Below are positions 8,162 to 16,278 of a DNA stretch of 64,000 nt, one piece after another. The translations under genes were made by a program, and so were the position numbers. This DNA comes from Tabrizicola_A aquatica (GTDB taxonomy: Bacteria > Pseudomonadota > Alphaproteobacteria > Rhodobacterales > Rhodobacteraceae). The stretch lies in the NCBI GenBank assembly GCA_965194375.1, contig CBDAEL010000004.1; one strand, given 5' to 3'. Below the pieces are notes generated by a model. That model was not told where the DNA came from and did no database searches. It saw only the letters and a program-made list of their open reading frames with translations. Numbering within the stretch: position 1 is the first letter of the stretch; every line of letters starts with the position of its first letter.

Positions 8162-8233
8162 CGCGCCGGGGGGCTGTCTGCCCCCCACGGCCTTCGGCCT
8201 CCCCCCGAGAGTATTTTGGCCAAGTTGAAAGGG
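8162..8233 (+). repeat. GC-hairpin repeat, copy 1
   Basis: GGGGGGC TGTCT GCCCCCC hairpin, then a short GGCCTTCGGCC hairpin, CCCCCCGAGA and the tail GTATTTTGGCCAAGTTGAAAG. The same arrangement recurs at 43916, 47990 and 51538. The tail's GAAAGG sits just upstream of the next start codon (8242). Confidence 0.75.
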
Positions 8234-8241
8234 GCAGTCAG

Positions 8242-8574
8242 ATGAGTGCGACCTATGGTTGGCTGCTCGCCGCGACCCTTGTGTTCATGGCGGCGAATTC
8301 CGGGCTAAAGATCTATGCCGGCGGCGCGGCGGTGTGGGTGCTGATCGGGGCATTGGTCCTGTTTTGCATCGGCAATACGCTGATGGTGCAGGTGATGCGC
8401 GGCGAGGGGCTGGGGGTGGCGATTGTGCTCTCGTCGATCTTCCAGATGGTGGCGATCACGCTTTTGGCGACTGTCGCCTTTGGTGAGCGGCTGGCGCCTT
8501 TGCAATGGGCGGGTCTTGCCTTGGGGATCGTGGCGGTGGCAATGATCGCTTGGCCGAAGGGGGCAGGGGCATGA
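8242..8574 (+). CDS. Small DMT/SMR-like membrane protein inside ABC importer operon
   Basis: A 110-residue hydrophobic protein with four predicted membrane helices (about residues 5-23, 31-50, 57-77, 85-104). The pattern VVLSSIFQMVAITLLATVAFGERLAPLQWAGLALGIVAVAMIAW is that of EmrE/SMR and half-size EamA/DMT transporters; the conserved membrane Glu in SMR helix 1 is not present, so it is unlikely to be a classical multidrug exporter. It overlaps the following permease by 4 bases (ATGA), so it is a genuine operon member. A role as a transporter accessory or separate uptake/efflux protein for the same compound is inference. Confidence 0.7.
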   Translation: MSATYGWLLAATLVFMAANSGLKIYAGGAAVWVLIGALVLFCIGNTLMVQVMRGEGLGVAIVLSSIFQMVAITLLATVAFGERLAPLQWAGLALGIVAVAMIAWPKGAGA

Positions 8575-9437
8575 GACATGTTGTTCCGGTTCTGACGGTT
8601 GTTTTGGCCATTGTGGTGATCTGGTACGCGGCGGCCGTCGGGTTGAACCGCGCGTGGATCTACGATCAGGCTGCGCGGGCCGGGGTGGAGCCCGCGACGG
8701 GCATGGCGCTGGTTGTCGAGACGTGGAATCAAGAGCGGCCGGTTTTGCCCGCGCCGCATCAGGTGGTGACGGAATTGGTCAAGTCCACCTTTGGCATGGC
8801 GCCGACGTCGAAGCGGTCATTGGTCTATCACGGCTGGATCACCCTCTCGGCCACGTTGTTGGGCTTTGCGATGGGCACGGCCATGGGCATTTTGCTGGCC
8901 GTCGGCATCATCCACAACCGCGCCATGGATATGAGCGTGATGCCTTGGGCGATTGCGAGCCAGACGATTCCGATCCTGGCGATTGCGCCGATGATCATCG
9001 TGGTTTTGAACTCGGTGGGCCTGCAGGGGCTGGTGCCGAAGGCGATCATTTCGGCCTATCTGTCGTTCTTCCCGGTCGTGGTGGGGATGGTTAAGGGCTT
9101 GCGCAGCCCCGATCAGATGCAGCTGGACCTGTTGCAGACCTATTTCGCCAGCCGGTCTGAAGTGTTCTGGAAGCTGCGCCTGCCCTCGTCGATGCCTTAT
9201 CTCTTCACCAGCTTGAAGGTGGGTATGGCGGCCAGTTTGGTAGGGGCGATCGTGGGTGAGTTGCCGACGGGTGCGGTGGCCGGCCTTGGGGCGCGGCTGT
9301 TGTCGGGCAGCTATTATGGCCAGACAGTGCAAATCTGGGCCGCATTGTTTGCCGCGGCCGTGGTGGCGGCGGGCATGGTCATGCTGATCGGCATGGTGGA
9401 GCGGGGCACCTTGAAACGCATGGGGATGGCGCGATGA
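8571..9437 (+). CDS. ABC transporter permease 1 (NitT/TauT/ThiX type)
   Basis: A 288-residue inner-membrane permease of the BPD_transp_1 family with a periplasmic insertion after the first helix and five core helices. The EAA-type loop is LDLLQTYFASRSEVFWKLRLPSSMPYLFTSLKVG. Start is ATG 8571, overlapping the preceding stop codon; upstream in-frame extension to 8505 is discarded. It is followed by a second, homologous permease with another ATGA overlap, so the importer probably uses a heterodimeric membrane part. Confidence 0.9.
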   Translation: MRHVVPVLTVVLAIVVIWYAAAVGLNRAWIYDQAARAGVEPATGMALVVETWNQERPVLPAPHQVVTELVKSTFGMAPTSKRSLVYHGWITLSATLLGFAMGTAMGILLAVGIIHNRAMDMSVMPWAIASQTIPILAIAPMIIVVLNSVGLQGLVPKAIISAYLSFFPVVVGMVKGLRSPDQMQLDLLQTYFASRSEVFWKLRLPSSMPYLFTSLKVGMAASLVGAIVGELPTGAVAGLGARLLSGSYYGQTVQIWAALFAAAVVAAGMVMLIGMVERGTLKRMGMAR

Positions 9438-10279
9438 GCTGGGTTCTGGTGGCCTTGGGCGCTTGGGCGCTTGGCTGGTGGGTGAACAGCCGCCTTGCAG
9501 CCTCGCCCTTGGCGCGGACACAAGGCGGCAAGCTGGCGGTGCCGGTGATTTTCGGCCTGACCATCTTGATCCTGTGGGAAGGGTTGGTGCGGGGGCTGAA
9601 CGTCTCGCCGGTGATCTTGCCGCCGCCTTCGGCCGTGGCGGTGCGCTTTGCCGAGAGCCTGCCGATCCTGTGGGGCGATTTCGTGCAGACGGCGGTGAAA
9701 GGGGCCTTGTCGGGCTATCTGATTGGCTGTGCTGCGGCCTTTGCCACGGCGATTGTGATTGACCGCAGCCCCTTCTTGCAGCGCGGCCTTTTGCCGGTGG
9801 GCAATTTCGTGGCCGCTTTGCCGATTGTCGGCATTGCGCCGATCATGGTGATGTGGTTCGGGTTCGACTGGCAGTCGAAGGCGGCCGTGGTGGTGGTGAT
9901 GGTGTTCTTCCCGATGCTGGTGAACACGATTGCCGGGCTGAAAGCCTCGGACGCGATGCAGCGCGATCTGATGGCAACCTATTCGGCCAGCTACACGCAA
10001 ACCCTGCTGAAGCTGCGCTTGCCTGCGGCGATGCCGTTTGTGTTCAATGGCTTGAAGATTGCCTCGACGTTGGCCTTGATTGGGGCCATCGTTGCCGAGT
10101 TTTTCGGCAGCCCGACCTTGGGCATGGGATTTCGGATCAACGCCAGCATCGGACAGCTTGCGCTGGACATGATCTGGGCAGAAATTGTCGTGGCAGCCAT
10201 TGCTGGTTCGGCCTTCTATGGGCTTGTCGCGATGATCGAAAAGCGGGTGACCTTTTGGCACCCGTCACAACGGACTTAA
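9434..10279 (+). CDS. ABC transporter permease 2 (NitT/TauT/ThiX type)
   Basis: A 281-residue permease paralogous to the previous gene. EAA loop: QRDLMATYSASYTQTLLKLRLPAAMPFVFNGLKIA; hydrophobic helices before and after. Overlap with permease 1 is 4 bases. Two permeases, one ATPase and one binding protein make a complete importer. Confidence 0.9.
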   Translation: MSWVLVALGAWALGWWVNSRLAASPLARTQGGKLAVPVIFGLTILILWEGLVRGLNVSPVILPPPSAVAVRFAESLPILWGDFVQTAVKGALSGYLIGCAAAFATAIVIDRSPFLQRGLLPVGNFVAALPIVGIAPIMVMWFGFDWQSKAAVVVVMVFFPMLVNTIAGLKASDAMQRDLMATYSASYTQTLLKLRLPAAMPFVFNGLKIASTLALIGAIVAEFFGSPTLGMGFRINASIGQLALDMIWAEIVVAAIAGSAFYGLVAMIEKRVTFWHPSQRT

Positions 10280-10320
10280 CAATGGCCCCGGCAAATGGGG
10301 TCGCAACACGGAGGTTTGGA

Positions 10321-11295
10321 ATGAAAAAGCTACTGACTTCGGCGCTGTTCATGGCATTTGCCACGGGCGCGCAGGCTGCCGACGACGTGACGCTGCAGCT
10401 GAAATGGGTCACGCAGTCCCAGTTCGCGGGCTATTACGTGGCCGCGGCCAAAGGGTTTTATGAGGCAGAGGGCCTGAATGTCACCATTCTGCCCGGCGGC
10501 CCCGATGTGGCCCCGACCCAGGTGATCGCTGGCGGCGGTGCCGATGTGGTTGTTGACTGGATGCCGTCGGCCTTGGCCGCGCGCGAAAAGGGTCTGGCGC
10601 TGGTCAACATCGCCCAGCCGTTCAAGTCCTCGGGCATGATGCTGACCTGCTTGAAAGAATCGGGCATCACCAGCCCGGCAGACTTCAAGGGCAAGACCCT
10701 TGGCGTTTGGTTCGGCGGCAATGAATACCCGTTCCTGAACTGGATGAATAAGCTGGGCCTCAAGACCGACGGCACCGATGTGACGGTTCTGAAGCAGGGC
10801 TTCAACGTCGATCCGCTGTTGCAAAAGCAGGCGGCTTGCGTGTCGACCATGACCTACAACGAATACTGGCAGGTGATTGATGCGGGTGTGAGCCCGGACG
10901 ATCTGATCACCTTCAAGTATGAAGATGAGGGTGTGGCGACGCTGGAAGACGGTCTCTATGTCATGGAAGCCAATCTGGCCGACCCGGCGTTTGAGGACAA
11001 GATGGTGCGCTTTGTGCGCGCATCCATGAAGGGCTGGAAAGAGGCTGAGGCCAATCCGGATGAAGCGGCGATGATCGTTCTGGAGAACGATGCAACCGGC
11101 GCGCAGACCGAAGCGCATCAAAAGCGCATGATGGGCGAGATCGCCAAGCTGACCGCTGGTTCGAACGGCGCTTTGGACCCGGCTGACTATGACCGCACTG
11201 TCGCGGCTCTGATGTCGGGCGGTTCGGACCCGGTTATCACCGCCGCACCGTCGGGCGCTTGGACCCATGCGATCACCGACAAGGCGCTGCAGTAA
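10321..11295 (+). CDS. ABC transporter substrate-binding protein, NMT1/THI5-like
   Basis: A 324-residue periplasmic protein. Residues 1-19 are a cleavable Sec signal peptide (MKKLLTSALFMAFATGAQA). The mature part has the NMT1/ThiY fold pattern: LQLKWVTQSQFAGYYVAAAKGFYEAEGLNVTILPGG, then GKTLGVWFGGNEYPF and LYVMEANLADP. Proteins of this group bind pyrimidine-type ligands (HMP precursors, riboflavin in RibY), which fits a pyrimidine catabolism locus. ATG 10321 has GGAGG 8 bases upstream. A terminator follows the stop codon. Confidence 0.9.
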   Translation: MKKLLTSALFMAFATGAQAADDVTLQLKWVTQSQFAGYYVAAAKGFYEAEGLNVTILPGGPDVAPTQVIAGGGADVVVDWMPSALAAREKGLALVNIAQPFKSSGMMLTCLKESGITSPADFKGKTLGVWFGGNEYPFLNWMNKLGLKTDGTDVTVLKQGFNVDPLLQKQAACVSTMTYNEYWQVIDAGVSPDDLITFKYEDEGVATLEDGLYVMEANLADPAFEDKMVRFVRASMKGWKEAEANPDEAAMIVLENDATGAQTEAHQKRMMGEIAKLTAGSNGALDPADYDRTVAALMSGGSDPVITAAPSGAWTHAITDKALQ

Positions 11296-11317
11296 CAACG
11301 GCTTGACGGCACATAAG

Positions 11318-11350
11318 GGGGCGCGGGGGAAACCTCGCGCCCTTTTTCTT
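11318..11350 (+). terminator. Rho-independent terminator of the ABC importer operon
   Basis: Ten-base-pair stem GGGCGCGGGG / CCTCGCGCCC (one G-T pair), loop GGAAA, then CTTTTTCTTT-type run. It starts 22 bases after the binding-protein stop codon. Confidence 0.85.
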
Positions 11351-11442
11351 TGGTGACCGCGTTCGGAGGCGATCTGTAGGGCCAAACTCTATTTGGTCTT
11401 GTCGTTGGTGGCAGGGAGGGTGGCGCTTGCGCTTTGTCCTTG

Positions 11443-11466
11443 GGTTTGTAAATATCTTTACAAACC
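11443..11466. promoter_or_regulatory. Perfect inverted repeat, probable operator of the ScfR-type regulator
   Basis: Arms GGTTTGTAAA and TTTACAAACC with spacer TATC, a perfect 10-base inverted repeat ending 12 bases before the start codon. It resembles the TTTGCAAA half-site motif reported for RamB-type regulators of the same family. At this position binding would block translation initiation region/promoter, so autorepression is likely. Confidence 0.65.
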
Positions 11467-11478
11467 AATGGAGATGAT

Positions 11479-12738
11479 ATGGCCCTGTCCGCCCTGACCG
11501 GAAGCCGTCTGCGTGAACGTAGGCAGGCCTTGGGGTTGCGGCAGGCCGATTTGGCGGCTGAGGTCGGGATTTCGGCCAGCTATCTGAACCTGATTGAGCA
11601 CAATCGCCGTCGCATTGCCGAGGATTTGCTGACGCGGCTTGCCGCAGCACTTGATGTCAGTTTGGACAGTCTGCAGGAAAGCCATGCCGAAGGGCGCCTC
11701 GACGCCTTACGCGCGGCGGCAGCGGCGGTGCCGGGGGCGGGGGCTGAGGTGGACCGGCTGGATGAATTGGTCGGCCGTTTTCCCGGCTGGGCCGCCACCT
11801 TGGGCGAATTGCACGACCGCAGCCATGCGCTTGGCCGGGTGGTAGAGGTGTTAAGCGACCGCATGGCGCATGATCCGCACCTGTCAGCCAGCCTGCATGA
11901 GGTGCTGTCGGCGGTCTCCTCGGTGCGTACCACGGCGGCGATTTTGGCGGACACCGACGATATCGACCCTGCTTGGCGGCAGCGGTTCCACCAAAACCTG
12001 CATGCTGACAGTGAGCGTCTGGCCTTGGGCGCCGAGGCGCTTGTGGCCTATCTGGACGCCGCGGGGCCCGGACAGGAACACTCCATCGCCTCACCCCAAG
12101 AGGAGGTGGAGGCTTGGGCCGAGGCCTGCGATTGGCAGCTGGATATGGGGCAGGATTTGGCCCAGTCGACGCATTTGGCCTCTGGCGCGGGGCGGTCATT
12201 GGCGCTGGCGTTGCAGACGCAGCTTGCGGCGGATTTGGCGGCGATGCCTGATCCGGCCTTTGCCAAGGCGTTGGCCCGGTTGGGCCCAGACCCGCTGGCG
12301 CTGGCGGGGGCGTTTGGCGTTCCCGTGCTGGCAGCCTTTCGCCGCATCGCGCTCCGGCCCGGTTCGGGTCTGGGGCTGTTGCTCTGCGATGGGTCGGGGA
12401 CTTTGACCTTACGCAAGACGGCGGCGGGGTTTTCCTCGCCGCGCTTTGGGGCGGCCTGTCCACTTTGGCCGCTCTTCACCGCGCTGACCCGGCCCGAAAC
12501 CCCGGTCGAGGCCGTGATCGCGCTGCCCGGCCCGCAAGGCGCGCGCTTTCGGGCCCGTGCCTTTTGCCAGACCCGCTTTCCCGGTGGCTTTCGCGGTCCG
12601 GAGCTGCGCGAGGCCGCCATGCTGTTGCAGCCTGAGCCTGCAGGTGCGGAGGTGGCGCTCGAGGTCGGTTCGACCTGCCGCATCTGTCCGCGGGCCGACT
12701 GTCCGGCCCGGCGCGAGCCATCCATCTTGCGCGGCTGA
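11479..12738 (+). CDS. XRE-type regulator of the ScfR (short-chain fatty acyl-CoA) family
   Basis: A 419-residue regulator. An XRE helix-turn-helix lies at residues 9-65 (LRERRQALGLRQADLAAEVGISASYLNLIEHNRRRI). The C-terminal half has the ScfR pattern (formerly DUF2083) with the conserved cysteine cluster CRICPRADCPARREP near the end, possibly metal-binding. Relatives (RamB, ScfR, PrpC-linked regulators) sense acyl-CoA status and control acetate/propionate or glyoxylate genes. The adjacent genes here are a two-component system, not acyl-CoA enzymes, so its targets probably lie elsewhere besides itself. The large central region (residues 90-300) is Ala-rich and less conserved. Confidence 0.85.
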   Translation: MALSALTGSRLRERRQALGLRQADLAAEVGISASYLNLIEHNRRRIAEDLLTRLAAALDVSLDSLQESHAEGRLDALRAAAAAVPGAGAEVDRLDELVGRFPGWAATLGELHDRSHALGRVVEVLSDRMAHDPHLSASLHEVLSAVSSVRTTAAILADTDDIDPAWRQRFHQNLHADSERLALGAEALVAYLDAAGPGQEHSIASPQEEVEAWAEACDWQLDMGQDLAQSTHLASGAGRSLALALQTQLAADLAAMPDPAFAKALARLGPDPLALAGAFGVPVLAAFRRIALRPGSGLGLLLCDGSGTLTLRKTAAGFSSPRFGAACPLWPLFTALTRPETPVEAVIALPGPQGARFRARAFCQTRFPGGFRGPELREAAMLLQPEPAGAEVALEVGSTCRICPRADCPARREPSILRG

Positions 12739-12775
12739 GATGGGCAACAAAGGCGGCGCTTTCCCCTAAGACATT

Positions 12776-12804
12776 TTGACAGCGCCGCGTTTTCCTCCGA
12801 TAGT
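12776..12804 (+). promoter_or_regulatory. Sigma-70 type promoter of the receiver-kinase operon
   Basis: TTGACA at 12776-12781, 17-base spacer, GATAGT at 12799-12804, 34 bases before the receiver start codon. Perfect -35, four of six for the -10. Confidence 0.6.
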
Positions 12805-12838
12805 CACAGGGTCGTGACAGCAAGGCGGGGAGGGGACG

Positions 12839-13207
12839 ATGTCCGGGCGCGTGCTGCTCATTGAAGATGAGCCGAACATCGCCGAGGCGATCCGCTTTAT
12901 CCTGTCGCGGGACGGCTGGGAGGTGACGGTCGAGGAGAACGGTGCGCAGGCGCTGCCGCGCGTGGCCGATGTGAAACCCGATCTCGTGATTCTAGATCTG
13001 ATGCTGCCGGGGATGAGTGGGTTGGAGATTCTCTCCTCACTGCGCGCCGATCCCGCGACTGAGGCGCTGCGGGTGCTGATGCTCACGGCCAAGGGGCAGG
13101 GGCGTGACCGCGAAGCGGCCGAGCGGGCTGGGGTGTCTGCCTTTATGTCCAAACCGTTTTCCAATGCTGAAATGCGTGCGCAGGTGCGTGCCTTGATGGA
13201 GGGCTGA
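12839..13207 (+). CDS. Single-domain response regulator
   Basis: A 122-residue stand-alone CheY-like receiver. Acid pocket IEDE (Asp10-Glu11 region), phospho-acceptor Asp53 in VILDLMLPGMSG, switch Thr83 in MLTAKG, and Lys105 in MSKPF. No output domain follows. It is the first gene of an operon with a small membrane protein and a transporter-fused histidine kinase, and is the obvious phosphorylation partner. With no DNA-binding part, it must act by protein contact or phosphotransfer. Confidence 0.93.
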   Translation: MSGRVLLIEDEPNIAEAIRFILSRDGWEVTVEENGAQALPRVADVKPDLVILDLMLPGMSGLEILSSLRADPATEALRVLMLTAKGQGRDREAAERAGVSAFMSKPFSNAEMRAQVRALMEG

Positions 13208-13211
13208 TCCG

Positions 13212-13505
13212 ATGCCCGGCGGTCCGCTGTTTCTGGCCCGTGCGGTCTATCGGCGACGCAGGTTGCGCGATGCTGCGCGGTTGTTGCCGGTGCTGGGGCT
13301 GTTGCTGATGCTGTTGCCAGCACTTGGGCGCGACACATCGGGCGATGTGCGCGATGCGATATATCTATTCGTCCTTTGGGCTGTTCTGATCGCGGCGGCC
13401 GCCGTGCTGGCCCCTGGCCTCTCTGCGACCGAGGGCGACCAAGAGTCTGACGGCCCCGCCGACATGCCCACGCCTGCCCAGCGCAGCGCCGAGGACCCGC
13501 GCTGA
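13212..13505 (+). CDS. Small two-helix membrane protein
   Basis: A 97-residue protein with a basic N-terminus (YRRRRLRD), two membrane helices (about residues 24-39 and 50-68) and an acidic hydrophilic tail. No family recognised. It begins 4 bases after the receiver and ends 1 base before the kinase. This tight placement, and the frequent presence of a DUF-type small membrane partner next to SLC5 proteins (as with actP/yjcH-like genes), suggests it assists the transporter-kinase; that role is inference. Confidence 0.7.
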   Translation: MPGGPLFLARAVYRRRRLRDAARLLPVLGLLLMLLPALGRDTSGDVRDAIYLFVLWAVLIAAAAVLAPGLSATEGDQESDGPADMPTPAQRSAEDPR

Positions 13506-13506
13506 G

Positions 13507-16224
13507 ATGCCGTTTAACGTTTTGGTCCTCTCCTGCCTGATTTATGTGATTTTCCTGTTTTCGGTGGCCTTTGTCGTCGAACGGCGGGCCGCGCAGGGGC
13601 GGCTGGGGTTCTTGCGCTCGCCCGTGATCTACACGCTCTCGCTGTCGATCTATTGCACCGCTTGGACGTTTTACGGCGCGGTCGGCTATGCGGCGCGCTC
13701 TGGCATCGAGTATCTGACGATCTATCTTGGCCCAACGCTGGTGTTCGTCGGCTGGTGGCTGGTCTTGCGCAAACTGGTGCGGATTGGTCGGCAACAGCGC
13801 GTCACCTCGATTGCCGATCTGATCTCCAGCCGCTTTGGCAAATCGAACATTCTTGGCGTGGTGGTCACCCTGATCGCGGTGGTGGCGACAACGCCCTATA
13901 TCGCGCTGCAATTGCAATCGATGACGCTGTCATTTTCGGTCTTTGCGCAAGACACGCCAGAGGCGTGGCTTTTGCCCGGCCATGAGGACATTGCCCTGTG
14001 GGTCGCGGCAGGGCTGGCGCTCTTCACCATTTTGTTCGGCACCCGCAATCTGGACGCCAAAGAACAGCACCACGGCATTGTGACGGCGATTGCCGTTGAG
14101 GCGGTGGTCAAGCTGGTGGCCTTGCTCGCCGTCGGGATCTTTGTCGTTTGGGGGCTCGCCGGCGGGATCGGGGCGGTGATCGACAAGATCGCGGCGGTCG
14201 AGGCCGAGGGATGGCAAATGCAGCCCGACCGCTGGCTGGCCTTGATCGCCGTCTCTGCAGCCGCGGTGATCAGCCTGCCGCGCATGTTTCAGGTCATGGT
14301 GGTCGAAAACGTTGACGAGGCGCATCTCGCGCGCGCCTCGTGGGCTTTCCCCCTCTACCTCTTTGCGATGAGCCTGTTCATCCTGCCCATCGCCGTCGTC
14401 GGGTTGGAACGCATGCCGGCCGAGGCCAATCCGGACATGCTGGTCTTGACCTTACCTTTGTCTGAGGGGCAGGGCGCTTTGGCGATGCTGGCGTTCTTGG
14501 GCGGGTTTTCCAGTGCCACTTCAATGGTGATCGTCGAAACCATTGCCTTGGCCACGATGATTTCCAACAACGTCGTCATGCCGCTTTGGCTGCGCCTGCG
14601 CCCCGATGCGGCGATGTCGGGCAATCTGCGCGCGGGGGTCTTGCTGACCCGGCGCTTGGCGATTGTCGGGGTCTTGGCGCTTGGCTTTCTCTATTACCGC
14701 ATCTCAGGCGGCTCGGCGGCCTTGGCCGCCATCGGGCTGATCGCCTTTGTCGGGATGGCGCAGTTTCTGCCAGCCCTTTTGGGGGGTATCTTCTGGCGTG
14801 GGGCCACCCAGGCCGGGGCGCTGACCGGGCTGATCGTGGGCTTCGTCGTTTGGGCCTTTACGCTGTTCCTGCCGTCTTTCGGCGAAGGGGCGGTTCTTTC
14901 GACGCAGGTTTTTGCCGAAGGGCTGTTTGGGTTGGACTGGTTGCGTCCAAGGGCGCTCTTTGGCACCGAAGGGATGGATCCCTTGGTCCATTCAGTGTTC
15001 TGGTCTTTGGCGTTGAACGCGACCACCTTCGCTCTGGTGTCGCTGGTGACCTTCCCCGACCCGGTGGAGCGCATTCAGGGGGTGGCCTTTGTCAACGCCT
15101 TTGACCGTGAGGCGCAGGCTGAACGGCTGGGTTGGAGCCATGGTCAGGCCGAGCCAGAGGCGCTTTTGGCGCTGGCGCAGCGGATCTTGGGCGAAGAGGC
15201 GCTGACCTTCTTTGAGGCCCAAGCCCGCGCACAGGGCAAAGAGGGCTTCTTGCCCGACCTGACGCCCGAGTTCTTGGCTGAGGCGGAGCGGCGGCTGGCA
15301 GGGTCTGTCGGGGCCGCAACAGCGCATGCGATGATCAGCCAGCTTTTTGGCCGTGCCACGGTGACGGTGGAAGATCTGATGGCAGTGGCCAATGAGACCG
15401 CGCAGATCATGGAGTACTCGGCTAAGCTCGAGGCCAAGCAAGACGAGCTGTCGCGCGCCGCGCGGCAATTGCGCGAGGTGAACGAAAAGCTCACCCAGCT
15501 TTCGGTGCAGAAAGACGCGTTTCTCAGCCAGATCAGCCATGAGCTACGTACGCCGATGACCTCGATCCGGGCCTTCTCAGAAATCCTAACCGAGGGCGAT
15601 ATCCCGCCGCAGACGGTGCAAGATTCCGGCCGGATCATCCACTCTGAGGCGCTGCGCCTCACGCGGCTTTTGGATGATCTGCTGGACCTGTCGGTGTTGG
15701 AAAACGGGTCGGTGCAGCTGAACCTCGATCTAGTCCATCTGGGCGGAATGATCGACCGGGCGGTGCAGGCGGCCAGCCAAACCCGGCCCGAGCGCCGCTT
15801 TGAGATTATCCGCGATCCGGTGGCCGAGGAGATACACCTTCTGACCGACCCCGACCGTTTGGTGCAGGTGTTCATCAACCTGATCTCCAACGCGCGCAAG
15901 TATTGCGATGCCGATCCGGGTGTGTTGCGCATTGCGGTGCGGCAAAAGGGTGGGCGGATCACGGTCGACTTTATCGACAATGGGAAGGGAATTCCCAAGG
16001 AGTCGCAGCGGATTATCTTCGAAAAGTTTGCCCGCCTGACCGATCAGATGCGCGCCGGGGGCGCGGGGCTCGGGCTGGCCATCGTGCGCGAGATCATGAC
16101 CAATCTTGGCGGATCGATCACCTATCTTCCCGGCCAGCGCGGGGCGGCGTTTCGCGTGATGCTGCCCTTGCGGCTGGAAAAACCCGCAGCGGGGGCCGTC
16201 TCGGGCGAAGGCAAAGGCGCGTAA
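13507..16224 (+). CDS. SLC5-type symporter-STAC-histidine kinase fusion
   Basis: A 905-residue fusion. Residues 1 to about 560 form a Na+/solute symporter (SLC5/PutP-like) with roughly 13 membrane helices. A STAC-like linker lies near residues 601-645 (AHAMISQLFGRATVTVEDLMAVANETAQIMEYS), then a coiled coil and a HisKA domain with phospho-acceptor His678 (FLSQISHELRTPMTSIR). The HATPase part shows the N box (INLISNARKYCD, about 788), DNGKGIP, F box and GAGLGLAIV. Same architecture as CbrA/CrbS, which couple substrate transport to carbon-source signalling. No PAS domain and no fused receiver are seen; the adjacent lone receiver is the likely partner. Confidence 0.9.
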   Translation: MPFNVLVLSCLIYVIFLFSVAFVVERRAAQGRLGFLRSPVIYTLSLSIYCTAWTFYGAVGYAARSGIEYLTIYLGPTLVFVGWWLVLRKLVRIGRQQRVTSIADLISSRFGKSNILGVVVTLIAVVATTPYIALQLQSMTLSFSVFAQDTPEAWLLPGHEDIALWVAAGLALFTILFGTRNLDAKEQHHGIVTAIAVEAVVKLVALLAVGIFVVWGLAGGIGAVIDKIAAVEAEGWQMQPDRWLALIAVSAAAVISLPRMFQVMVVENVDEAHLARASWAFPLYLFAMSLFILPIAVVGLERMPAEANPDMLVLTLPLSEGQGALAMLAFLGGFSSATSMVIVETIALATMISNNVVMPLWLRLRPDAAMSGNLRAGVLLTRRLAIVGVLALGFLYYRISGGSAALAAIGLIAFVGMAQFLPALLGGIFWRGATQAGALTGLIVGFVVWAFTLFLPSFGEGAVLSTQVFAEGLFGLDWLRPRALFGTEGMDPLVHSVFWSLALNATTFALVSLVTFPDPVERIQGVAFVNAFDREAQAERLGWSHGQAEPEALLALAQRILGEEALTFFEAQARAQGKEGFLPDLTPEFLAEAERRLAGSVGAATAHAMISQLFGRATVTVEDLMAVANETAQIMEYSAKLEAKQDELSRAARQLREVNEKLTQLSVQKDAFLSQISHELRTPMTSIRAFSEILTEGDIPPQTVQDSGRIIHSEALRLTRLLDDLLDLSVLENGSVQLNLDLVHLGGMIDRAVQAASQTRPERRFEIIRDPVAEEIHLLTDPDRLVQVFINLISNARKYCDADPGVLRIAVRQKGGRITVDFIDNGKGIPKESQRIIFEKFARLTDQMRAGGAGLGLAIVREIMTNLGGSITYLPGQRGAAFRVMLPLRLEKPAAGAVSGEGKGA

Positions 16225-16278
16225 AGCCTTTGGCAACCTGTTTGTGGCAGGTCTGGGTCTTGGAAAGCTGCGGAGGGC

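Noticed and set aside
7234..8223. 329-residue minus-strand frame opposite the ABC ATPase
   Set aside because: Shadow of the ATPase gene; no recognisable family or initiation site.
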